DNA of 64,000 nucleotides, from contig NC_061810.1 of NCBI RefSeq assembly GCF_021462225.1, positions 52,171,031 through 52,235,030 of the forward strand, read 5' to 3'. The notes below the pieces were generated by a model. The model was given only the letters and a program-made list of their open reading frames with translations. It did no database searches and was not told the DNA's origin. Shown here in pieces: positions 10,901 through 22,900 of this stretch. The DNA is from Girardinichthys multiradiatus (Eukaryota > Chordata > Actinopteri > Cyprinodontiformes > Goodeidae). Made by a program: the position numbers and the translations under genes. Each line of letters starts with the position of its first letter. Positions within the stretch are counted from its first letter, which is position 1.

Positions 10901-13900
10901 AGAAATGCAGCAGTGAAAGGCGGTTCTACAAAGTTCTGATTCAGAGGAGATAAACTCAAATGCACACAGCACCTCTAAGATTTTCATGTGTTTGAACTTT
11001 GAAAACCATGCATCGTTTTCTTTGCACGTAACAATTAGGTGTTACTTTGTGTTGGCATGTCACACAATATCCCAATAAAAGCCCAGAAGGTTGTGGTTCT
11101 GTGATAAAATGTGGAAAGGTTTAAGGGGCATGAATACCTTTTCAAGACAATGTGTAAAATGTATGAAGTGACATTTTAATAAAAAGTTCCTGGACACATT
11201 TCTTCTGTCTCATTCTTTTTTTTTTTTTTTACCATTTTAATCATCTCTGTTTTTAAATCCCCCCCTTCCTGTTCAGAGTTCGGACTGCACCGTTTGGTTC
11301 TTCACGGTCGGGGAGTGGTACAACCCCATCGGCTACATCCATGTTCCCGGGCCTGTCAAAGCACTGGACTGGTCTCCTAACTCCCATGTAAGCATGGTCT
11401 CACATTTTCCACCTCGCTCACCTAAGCCTAGATGTTTCTGCTGATTAAAACCTTCCCTTTCAGAGTAAGAGCAGGCTGCTCATCCTTTGTCACAACGGTC
11501 ACGTGGTGGAAGTCTACAGTCCAGACCCAGGAGCTCAGGAGTCATCCAAAACCTTCAAGCTCCACAATCTGCCTAGGAGGTCCTTCAGGTTTAAGAGCAT
11601 AAAATCCAGAATCAAGGTCCAAAAAAATAAAAGGTCAGGTTTAATACTATAATTCATTACAAGAATGTTCTGATCAGAGACTTTGTGTTTTCAGAGAGAA
11701 GAGGAGGTCAAAAAACGTCAAGGAGCAAAGGAGAAGAAAATGAAAGAAAGAGCTGAAAGGTTCAAAGAAATAAGGGAGGAGGGTATAGTGTTTCTGGAGG
11801 AAGAGGAGGAGGAGGAGAAGAAAGACCTGCCTGCTATCTGCTTCCCAAATCCTCCAAGTCCTGTCTGCTGTGGCTTCTACTCACAGCCTGGACAGTTTTG
11901 GCTCTCAATGGTAAAAACAAAGAGACACCACATACATAAAAACTTCCATTCCAGTCATAATGATTATTATTGAAAAAATAAATATTTTATCAATAATAAT
12001 CATTGTTCCAGTATTGTATCAGAGAACAAATATGTCTTTTCACAAATCTTCAAACATCTCTGCAGCGTAATAATCAGTAAGGTCTAAGACATTTGCTTAA
12101 TGTTCTTGAAGAATAAACTGCTAAAAGGCAATGAGAGTTTATTGGATTTATTAATAGATAAAAGGAAGTAGAAATACAGTAGATATGTGAAAAAAGAGGT
12201 GAAATCCAGGATGAAGACCCACTCTGGACCATATGTGAAAGGTGGTATGAATGTCTTCTGTCCTGCAGGGAGGCTTCGACGCAGGTTTCCTGTATCACTG
12301 TAAGCTGTCAGAGGATCAGGATGAGGATCCTCTGCAGCGCCAGGATGAACCCTTCGCTTTCCGACACATCAGCGACGCAGACGACAACCCTATTTGCTCC
12401 ATGACTTTCAGGTAACCGCGGAGTCCCTTTGGTGTCACAACACCATTGCTCTGGAGCAACATTTATTAACCTGATATTTTTCATGGCTGCTGGACGGATG
12501 GAGACTTTTTATTTTTAATGAGGGTAAAATTATTCCTGATAAATTAAATGTTAGTAACAACACTAAGTATTCTAGAATTGCGCCGCTCAAGGTGGCAGCA
12601 GGTTGGAGTAGCTCTGTTACTTTTGATTCTGATTTATTCTTTTTTTGGGAACTATTCTTCTTGTGGTGGATACAGTTGATTTTTTTTGGATGACTGTCCT
12701 CTCCGGTGTCGGATGCTGTGCAGCTTGGAGGATTTTTCTTAATACTTTCTATTTTTGGACATTTGTTATGATGCATTGCCATGGCAACGGGGATGTTTTT
12801 TACAACCGGGAGCAGCTGATTAATATCTCAAAAGCTCAAATAATACTTCAGCTACAACCTCAAATCCCTGATGAGTTGAAAAGGAGGCGCCATTGATGCA
12901 AAGCAGGAGCTAAGAGAAGAGAGAGAAGGAGGAAGTTCAAACCATCTCTTCCGTCAATTTTGATGAGCAATGTGAGATCGTTGGGAAACAAGTTAGATTA
13001 ACTCCAAGCCCTACAAAGGACCCAGCCAGAGTACCGGGCATACAGTATTATGTGTTTTACTGAGACATGGCTGCAGGATCATATCCCCGACTCCAGCGTC
13101 TCTCTGCCGGGCTTTTTAACCATACGAGCAGACAGAGATTTAAAGAGGAGCGGTAAATGTAAAGGAGGTGGACTAGCAGTACTTGTGAACAACAAATAGT
13201 GTAATCCAGGACATGTTACTGTGAAGTGTCATCTCTGCAGTCCAGATATTGAACTGTTGGCAGTAAGTTTTCGTCCATATTATTTACCCAGAGAGTTCAC
13301 CAGTGTTATTTTGGCAACAGTTTACGTTCCACCTTCCGCTGTTGCCGACACTGCATGTGATGCCATCAGCTCAGTTGTTGCTAAGCTACAGACACAAAAC
13401 CCCAATGCTTTTGTGGCAATTTCTGGTGATTTTAACCACGCTTCACTCTCTGCTACACTTCCAACGTTTTAACAGTTTATCAGCTGCTCTACCAGAGAAA
13501 AGAAAACATTAGATTTGTTTTATGCAAATGTCAAGGACTCATAAATCTCTACAGCAAGACCTCCTCTAGGCAAATCAGATCACAATCTTGTTTTTCTCTG
13601 CTTGAAATATAAGCCCCTCGTTTAGAGGCAACCTGTAATAAAGAGGACTGTGAGAAAATGGTCACAGGAAGCTGAAGAAGCTCTGCAAGGTTGCTTTGAG
13701 GCTACAGACTGGGACGCACTGTACCAGCCACATGGAGAGGACATCAATGCCATGACTGAGTGTGTAACCGACTATATAAACTTCTGTGTGGATAACATCA
13801 TCCCCACCAGAACCGTGAGATGCTTCCCCTATAACAAACCTTGGATCACCAATGACCTGAAGGACCTGCTTAACAAGAAGAAAAGAGCCTTCAGAGAGGG

Positions 13901-16900
13901 AGACAGAGAATTATTGAGGAGTTTACAGAAGCAACTTAAAGTCAAGATAAGAGACAGCAAGGAGGTGTACAATATCAGAGATGTGTGGACAGGAATGAAG
14001 AAGATCACAGGCTTCAAGCAGAAAGATAATCAGACCGATGGAGGTCTGGACAGAACCAATGAACTGAACACCTTCTTCAATAGGTTCAGTTCAGAAACAA
14101 GCTTCGCATCCTCCTCTCCTGCTCACAGCCAAACAGACATCTCACCCTCCTTTGACCCACAGGACCCACAGCTGTCCAGTAACACCTCAAATGTTTTATC
14201 TTCCACCTCAGCCCTAGACCCTTCTGCTTCTACATGTTTGCCTTCAACCATATCAGAAGATGCTGATGCTTCCTTTCCCACCCCCTTCCACCTGTGTGTC
14301 TCAAGAAGTCTAGTGAAGATGCAACTGGAGAGACTGAATAGGAATAAGGCTGCAGGTCCAGATCATGTCAGCCCTAGAGTCCTGAAGGCCTCTGAAGAGC
14401 AGCTCTGTGGGATTCTGCAGCACCTCTTCAACCTTAGCCTGGTCCAGAAGAAGGTTCCAGTGTTGTGGAAGACCTCCTGTCTTGTTCCGGTACCAAAGAA
14501 AACTCACCCATCAGTCCTCAATGACTATAGACCTGTTGCCCTGACATCTCACATCATGAAGGTCCTAGAGAGACTCCTGTTGGCCCACCTGAGTAAGCAA
14601 ACAGTAAACCATCAGGACCTCCTTCAGTTTGCTTATCGCTGTGGAGTTGAAGATGCCATCATACACCTGCTTCAACAAACCCACTGTCATCTGGACAAAG
14701 CCAGCAGCTCTGTGAGGATCATGTTCTTTGATTTCTCCAGAACATTTAACTCCAGAAGACTCAGGTGGAGGCCTCAACAATCTCCTGGATCAAAGACTAC
14801 CTGACAAACAGACCACAGTTTGTGAGACTGAAGGGTTGTGAGTCTAACCAGGTAGTCAGCAGCACAGGAGCACCACAGGGGACGGTACTCTCACCATTCC
14901 TTTTCACTCTGTACACCTCAGACTCCCAGTACAAGACAGACTCCTGTCATCTGCAGAAATACTCGGATGATTCTGCAGTTGTTGGTGGATCAGAGATGGA
15001 CAAGAAGCTGAGTACAGGAAGGTGGTGGACCACTTTGTGGCATGGTGTGGAAACAATCATCTCATCTTGAACGTGACTAAAACAAAGGAGATGATTGTAG
15101 ATTTTAAGAGAAACAGGAATAAGTCAAAAACTATTTCTATCATGGGAGAAGAAGTGGAGGTGGTGGAGGAGCATAAATACCTCGGTGTTCACCTGGACAA
15201 CAGACTAGAGTGGAGATGCAACTGTGAAGCCATCTACAAGAAGGGACAGAGCAGACTGTACTTCTTGAGGAAGCTTAGGTCCTTTGGTGTTTGCAGCAAG
15301 ATGCCGCATATCTTCTATAAGTCTGTTGTGGAAAGTCTGATCTCTTCTGCCATCATCTGCTGGGGAAGCAGCATCAGAACCAGGGACTTAAAAAAGCTCA
15401 ACAAGCTGATAAAGAAGGCTGGTTCTGTTCTGGGGACTCCTCTAGAACCTCTGGAGATCATTGTGGAAAGACAGATTCTTGATAAAATGAAGAACATTAT
15501 GGAGACCTCTGAGCATCCTCTTCATGAGACTGTCCTACAGCAACAGAGTATCTTCAGTCAGAGGCTTCTTCAGATCTGCTGTAAGACGGAGCGCTACAGG
15601 AGATCCTTCCTGCCCACAGCCATCAGCATCTACAACGGCTCTTTGAGGAAACCTTCATAATATGAGCTACAACAACATTTAATTTTCATTTGAGATTAAT
15701 AAAGTATTTTTTAATTGAATTGAATTTGTCTTTCAATAACATTTCACTTATTTCAGAGAAATAGGGCTCCATCTATGCAGTGATTTTTAATAAGAAGCAG
15801 TTTGGTGAACCCAAATCTGCTTTTAATTCATTAATTAATACTGGAAACTTTTCTAAAGAAAGAGTGACACAAATCCTGTTCTTGCTGCTGAAAATAGACA
15901 ATTCTTTTGTAATTTTTTTATTGGAGCCCAAAAGAATTAGTGAACTGGATGCCTTACTTTTAAAAAGCCAGACATGCAGACGTTTTAGTCTCATGATGCA
16001 TGTTTGAAGTAAGACAAAAGGGCAAGGAAGGAGATGCCAGGAGCCAGATAAATGAAGGTAAGTTTGAGATTTAATTGCTCTCACTCACATACCAGGCAGG
16101 GAAACCAAGAACAGAGGGATCTAGAACCAGAACAGGACACAAGGTAGTCAAACCAGGCATAATGGTGCAACACAGAATATCAAGACCACAAGGAACCAGC
16201 GACAAACAATAACAACTAAAGTGCTTAACTACAAACACAAATGCAGGGTGAACCAATGAACAGAGAGACTAGGTAATCAAGGGAAACTAGGAACAGGTGT
16301 GGAACAGACTGCAGGGAAAACAAAGACCAGACCGGGTTTAAATGAACCAAAACACAGACAGGCTGGGCATGACATTTATATCTGCCATGATTCACTTATA
16401 TCTTTACTACAAAGATTCTGACCACTTTATTTGTTTTATTAAAATGTTTTCTTTGTTTATTGTTGAGCAGGTTAAAAAATTACAATATCATTTTTGTGAT
16501 TTTAGTTTTTAAAATTATTTTTTGGTCCACAGGACAAAAAGTTTGGACACCCCTTGGCTAATAAAAATTTGAGCCCTTGGGGGCCCTCATAGACGTAACC
16601 AACATTTTTAGATACTCCAGCCTTGGCAGGATAAGAAAAGTGCTGCAGCGGCTTTAGTAAATAAGTACCATGCTCCCCAATTATTACACAGGAACCCCTG
16701 CAGAGTAGTACAGTCATTTCAATAAGTTAGAATAGTTTTGATTGTTCATTTATTTCAGTAACCCAGTGAAACACATTAATTCCACACAGACTGATGTTTT
16801 CAAGCCTTTATTTCTGTTAATCATGATGATTTTTCACTTACAGCCAATGAAGACACAACATCTAAGATCAGAATATTACATCAGACCAATAAAAAACATT

Positions 16901-19900
16901 TTTGTTACAGAAATGTGAGCTCAGTGAAAAGTGTGTTTAATAGCTCCTTAAAGGTTGATAATTTCTAATAATGTCAGGTTCAAACAACCTAAAATAATCA
17001 TCACAAAAAGAAGAGAAAGACAAAGAATTAGTTATATTACTCGCTGCGAGGAGAACGGACAGAGATGTGCTTCAGTTACAAATCTCCTACCACTCTGAAA
17101 ACCATCTGTCCGCACCTCTTTTTTTATTATCTTTGGGGGTCCCTAGTTACAATAAATGTTGCTCTCTTAGGATGGGAAAAACAGCTGCATTGTAAACAGG
17201 TCATAAACACCATTATCTTGTAACAACACACTTCCACAGTCTCCATCATCTTAAGATCAGTGTCTCTTCTGTTCAGCACAATCAGCCTTCATCTTTATGA
17301 CCTCCTCAACTGTGACTGCTTCCTTTCCAGCTCCACCTTTCCTCCTCGCCTGCAGACAAACTCATCACATCCTTACTCACACAAACATCATGAAAGGTTA
17401 TAAAAATCTAATTGTAAAGTTAATAGAAAAGGAAAAAATATAAGATAAATCTATATACAATTATTCCAACAAATAGTTATTTTAATGACAAACAAGTTTA
17501 AAAACGAACAAAGCTGCATTTTTTCTGCGGGATTATTCAGATCTGCAGATGCACTGTAAACCTATGTGTGAACACTATGGTCAGATTTACTAAGATCAGA
17601 AATAAGGAGCGCTGAATAGCATGTGATAAAAAATAATAGCACATGCAATTAGCGAGTGATCCAGTATAATTGGTAACATGTCCAGTAGTGGTGCAGACTG
17701 CCCTCTTTAAATGAGGATTTGCTACAGGCTGTCACCGTGGAGAGTTTGAACACATTCAGACACATCACAGATAGACCCCTAGTGGTGCTCAAGCACCCGC
17801 CCTTTGACCCTTGATGAGAAAAGGGCTCTCTCTGCTGGAGTCCAATTAGTTTCTTCATTCATCAATATTTCAAAATGAAAATGACCCTCTCTGCCACCAA
17901 TTCCCCCCAACCCCCAAACGTATTTTATATGGGCATTTATCTGCATGGTGTGCCCTGCACCGGCACACCTTGCAGAGTGGGGCGTAGGGTCAAACAGTTG
18001 CAGCCGCCACACTTCTCCTCTGACCTGCATGAGGCAGAGGAGAACCCACAGGTCTGTGTGTCTGGAATCCCAGAAGGAACGCTGAAGGAAATAAAAAAAC
18101 TTCCAGGTGCACTCGAGACATTTTTTATTTCCTTCAGTGTCCCTTAATGCGCCATAATGATTTCTTGTTCTCTGGTGGCTGTTAAGGTTCAGTTTTGTTT
18201 GGTCACAATAATAAGGTTCAGCCATGGTGTTTTTCATTTAGGTTTCATTACATAAAGAATTTAAATAAAACCCATACCTCAAGCTAAGAAGGGCTTTGAA
18301 TCAGATTGGCCTGTGTCTGCAGTCCTGCTGCATTAATCCCCACATTCATGGCTTTATTATGTTGTGAAACATGCAGCAGACAACTATAGTCTGCGCCACC
18401 ATTTCTGGGCTATATAAAAGCGCTCCTCCAGTGCGATCCAGACGACTGTGTTGTCCCATAAGGTGAATAATTCAGACGCAAGAGCATGCGGCATTAAATT
18501 GAGTTTTACCAGAGAAGATAGCACATTGTTTCTATTTGTGACTTGCTCTAAATCACCCCTCAAAGCACTTCATTCCTGTCCCTAACGAGGGAAAAATCCT
18601 TGAAAGTCCTGGGAAATGTTTCTGTGGTCTGCTAGTGATAGAGGCTCTGGAGGCTGAGGAACCAGATATTTGTTTTTCAGAGCTGGTGGGAGCTAAATCA
18701 GAGACTGAAGTGCAGTCTGCTTTCTGTAGGTTCGTTCGTTCGTCGTCTTCCGCTTATCCAGGACCGGGTCGCGGGGGCAGCAGACTCAGCAGAGACGCCC
18801 AGACGTCCCTCTCTCCAGACACCTCCTCCAGCTCCTCCAGGGGGAGCCCAAGGCGTTCCCAGGCCAGCCGAGAGACATAGTCCCTCCAGCGTGTCCTGGG
18901 CCGTCCCCTGGGCCTCCTCCCGGTGGGACGTGCCTGGAACACCTCCCGAGGAAGGCGTCCAGGAGGCATCCGGTATAGATGCCCGAGCCACCTCAACTGG
19001 CTCCTCTCAATGTGGAGGAGCAGCGGCTCTACTCCGAGCTCCTCCCGGATGGCCGAGCTCCTCACCCTATCTCTAAGGGAGTGCCCGGCCACCCTACGGA
19101 GGAAGCTCATTTCAGCCGCTTGTATCCGTGATCTCGTTCTTTCGGTCATGACCCAAAGTTCATGGCCATAGGTGAGGGTAGGAACGTAGACCGACCAGTA
19201 AATTGAGAGCTTTGCTTTTCGGCTCAGCTCTCTCTTCACCACAATGGACCGGCACAGCGCCCCCATTACTGTGGCAGCTGCACCGATCCGTCTGTCGATC
19301 TCCCGCTCCATTCTTCCCTCACTCGTGAACAAGACCCCGAGATACTTAAACTCCTCCACTTGAGGCAGGAACTCCCCTCCAACCTGAAGAGGACAAGCCA
19401 CCCTTTTCCGGTCGAGTACCATGGCCTCGGACTTGGAGGAGCTGATCCTCATCCCAGCCGCTTTACACTCGGCTGCGAACCGCCACAGCGCATGCTGTAG
19501 GTCTTGGCTAGAGGGGGCCAGCAGGACCACGTCATCCGCAAAAAGAAGAGACGAAATCCACTGGTCCCCAAACCAGACCCCCTCCGGCCCTTGGCTGCGT
19601 CTAGAAAACCTGTCCATAAAAGTTATGAACAGGACCGGCGACAAAGGGCAGCCCTGCCGGAGTCCAACATGCACTGGGAACAGGTCCGACTTAGTGCCGG
19701 CAATGTGGACCAAACTCCTGCTCCGCTCGTACAGGGACCGGATGGCCCCTAATAAAGGGCCCCCGATTCCATACTCCTGGAGCACCCCCCACAGGGCATC
19801 ACGAGGGACACAGTCGAATGCCTTCTCCAGGTCCACAAAACACATGTGAACCGGTTGGGCAAACTCCCATGAACCCTCGAGCACCCTGTAGAGGGTATAG

Positions 19901-22900
19901 AGCTGGTCCAGTGTTCCACGGCTGGGACGAAAACCACACTGTTCCTCCTGAAGCCGAGGTTCGACTATCGGTCAGACTCTCCTCTCCAATACCCTGGCGT
20001 AGGCCTTACCAGGGAGGCTGAGGAGTGTGATCCCCCTGTAGTTGGAACACACCCTCCGGTCCCCCTTCTTATAAAGGGGGACCACCACCCCAGTCTGCCA
20101 GTCCAGAGGCACTGTCCCCGACCGCCACGCAATGTTGAAGAGGCGTGTCAACCATGACAGCCCTACAACATCCAGACACTTGAGGTACTCAGGGCGGATC
20201 TCATCCACCCCCGAAGCCTTGCCACCGCGGAGCTTTTTAACCACCTCGGTGACTTCAGCCTGGGTGATGAAAGAATCCAACCCCGAGTCCCCAGCCTCTG
20301 TTTCCACCACGGAATGCGTGATGGCAGGATTGAGGAGATCCTCGAAGTACTCCTTCCACCGCCCCCACTATAAACAGTGTTGGCAAAGCACTGCTTCCCC
20401 CTCCTGAGGCGCCGGACGGTTTGCCAGAATCGCTTCGAGGCCAACCGGTAGTCCTTCTCCATGGCCTCACCGAACTCACCCGAGTTTTTGCCTCTGCCAC
20501 AGCCCGGGCTGCAGCACGCTTGGCCTCACGGTACCCGTCAGCCGCCTCAGGAGTCCCACAAGCCAACCACAGCCGATAGGACTCCTTCTTCAACTTAACA
20601 GCATCCCTTACTGCCGGTGTCCACCACCGGGTTCTGGGATTGCCGCCACGACAGGCACCGCAGACCTTACGGCCGCAGCTATGGGCAGCAGCATCGACAA
20701 TAGATGCAGAGAACATGGTCCACTCGGACTCTATGTCTCCAACATCCCCCGGGATCTGGTCGAAGCTCTCCTGGAGGTGGGAGTTGAATACATCCCTGGC
20801 CGAGGGCTCCGCCAGGCGTTCCCAGCAGACCCTCACTATGCGCTTGGGCCTGCCGAGTCTGTCCGGCTTTCTCCTCCTCCAGCGGATCCAACTCACCACC
20901 AGGTGATGATCAGTGGACAGCTCAGCCCCTCTCTTCACCCGAGTGTCCAAAACATGCGGCCGAAGGTCTGATGATACGACAACAAAGTCGATCATCGACC
21001 TCCTGCCTAGGGTGTCCTGGTGCCAAGTGCACTGATGGAGACCCTTATGTTTGAACATGGTGTTCGTTATGGACAATCCGTGACTAGCACAGAAGTCCAA
21101 TAACAAAACACCACTCGGATTCAGATCGGGGAGGCCATTCCTCCCGATCACGCCTCTCCAGGTGTCACTGTCGTTCCCCACGTGGGCGTTGAAGTCCCCC
21201 AGCAGAATAATGGAGTCCCCGGGAGGGGCACTATCCAGCACCCCCGACAGGGACGCCAAGAAGGCAGGGTACTCTGCACTACCACTCGGCCCGTAGGCTG
21301 AAATGATAGTCAGAGACCTCTCCCCAACCCAAAGGCGCAGGGATACGACCCTCTCATCCACTGGGGTAAACCCCAACACGAGACGGCTGAGCTGGGGGGC
21401 AACAAGCAAACCCACACCAGCCCGCCGCCTCTCCCCGTGGGCCACTCCAGAGTAGAAGAGAGTCCAACCCCTCTCAAGGAGATGGGTTCCAGAGCCCACG
21501 CTGTGCGTGGAGGCGAGCCCGACTATTTCTAGTTGATATCTCTCGACCTCCCGCACCAGCTCAGGCTCCTTCCCCCCCAGCGAGGTGACATTCCACGTCC
21601 CTAGAGCCAGCCTAAGCATCCGGGGATCGGGCCGTTGAGGTCTCCACCTTCGTCCGCCACCCAATCCTCTTTGCACCGGTCCCTCACGGTTCCCCCTGCA
21701 GGTGGTGGGCCCACTGGGGGATGGCCTCGCGTCTCTCGTTCGGGCTTGGCCCGGCCGGGTCCCGCGAGGAGCAACCTGGCCACCAGGCGCTCTCCGACGA
21801 GTCCCGACCCCAGGCCTGGCTCCAGGGTGGGACCCCGGCTCCGCCGTACCGGGCGACGTCACGTGCCTCGATATTGTGTTCTTCATGAGGGGTTCTTGAA
21901 CCATTCTTTGTCTGACCCATCACCTAGAACCTGTTTGCCATGGGAGACCCTACCAGGGGCATTTAGGCCCCAGACAACATAGCCTCTAGGATCATTTGAG
22001 CACTCAAATCCCTCCACCACGTTAAGGTGACGGTTCAAGGAGGGGGCTTTCCGTAGGTCTTTAGCTGTAATGAGGACACTGCTGAGTTGTTTATGATGGT
22101 GGAGATAGCTGTTTTTATCCCTTGTGTTTAACAGCTCCGACAGGCAGCTGCTACTCTGCGGCATGCAGTCCGGCTCCATCAGGGTTTACCCTCTGCAGCC
22201 TGGAGACCACAGCCTCACCTCTATGCAGGCTTACTGGGCTCTGAACGTTCACGACAACGAATATGGACACCTGCGACACGTGCGCTGCAGCCTTGATGAC
22301 CTGTTTGTGCTGACGGCCGGAGACGATGGAAACATCTTCTGCTTCTGTTTGCTTCCTCCTGAAGAGCTGCAGAAAACCCTGGGGACAAAGACCAAGATTC
22401 CTTCACCGCGGGTTGGTTCACATTCCCTTCGCTTTTCCTCATTTTATTCCTTGTAAAGTGAAGCTGAAGCCCTGGATTTCTCCTTATTGTGTTCTTTATG
22501 GACTCAACTGATGACTGGACATGTGAATAAGGGATCAAATTTGCTGCTGTGTTCATGTTAACTGTAGGTGGGTCTGGAAAACGAGGCGTTGGCTCGGGAC
22601 ATCGAAGACCCGACAGCTTACTGGTGAGTATAAAATGATCCGCCTGTGCTGGGGGTCAGTTAACTCGATTATCGCTTCTCTGAATAATTTATTTGGCTGT
22701 GAGTAAAAGGAAGGTAACAGTTGCTACAAGTCTGGGAATAAAAATGAAATCATTTGGTTATTTTATCTAAATTATTAAGATGTAATTATTACCTGGCAGC
22801 AAAGCCTTGTAATAAGATGTTTGTCGTGGTACATTTGTTGGTGGTAAAAATGTAATAGTTTGATCATTTTGTGTAAATATATAAAAATGATTACCAGTAA

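Larger units (their letters stand above)
12580..15727 (+). mobile_element. L2-type LINE, decayed, in CFAP44 sense orientation
   Basis: The element starts near gcgccgctcaaggtggcagc at 12580 and ends with attgaattgaat repeats at about 15710-15727, a typical L2-like tail. It carries endonuclease remnants (13060-13470), an RT split over 13650-14804, 14765-15070 and 15022-15660, and the C-terminal [15 protein letters not shown] typical of L2-like ORF2 proteins. Several frameshifts and a damaged RT core show it is inactive. It lies in the long intron between CFAP44 exons 10 and 11. Confidence 0.8.
18728..22053 (-). mobile_element. RTE-like LINE, nearly full length, decayed
   Basis: On the minus strand the element runs from a GC-rich 5' region (about 22053) through endonuclease and RT to a 3' end reading ggataagcggaagacgacg with acga/gaac tandem repeats (18760-18728). 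That tail resembles the common fish LINE end ending in short tandem repeats. The frames are 21904-20255, 20310-19972 and 19884-18754. The family is very common in fish. Clade assignment to RTE rests on EN/RT motifs and the tail type and is less certain than its identity as a LINE. It lies antisense in the 9.7-kb CFAP44 intron. Confidence 0.75.
7981..22411 (+). other. cfap44: CFAP44 WD-repeat half (exons 1-11 of those visible)
   Basis: These exons encode visible residues 1 to about 558. Blade-like strands end in VWDLER (residues 56-61), [28 protein letters not shown] and a final [11 protein letters not shown], as expected for beta-propeller WD repeats. Exons 8-9 interrupt the repeats with a basic stretch (SIKSRIK then REEEVKKRQ) and an acidic run of glutamates near residue 385. 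Human CFAP44 has a comparable lysine- and glutamate-rich insertion at this point. Exon 10 (12269-12411) ends in phase 2 and joins exon 11 at 22135 to restore a serine codon. This join spans a 9.7-kb intron filled with two LINEs. Confidence 0.85.

Noticed and set aside
17779..18237. A 152-codon minus-strand frame as a gene
   Set aside because: No domain, promoter or splice evidence; it lies in repeat-like DNA.
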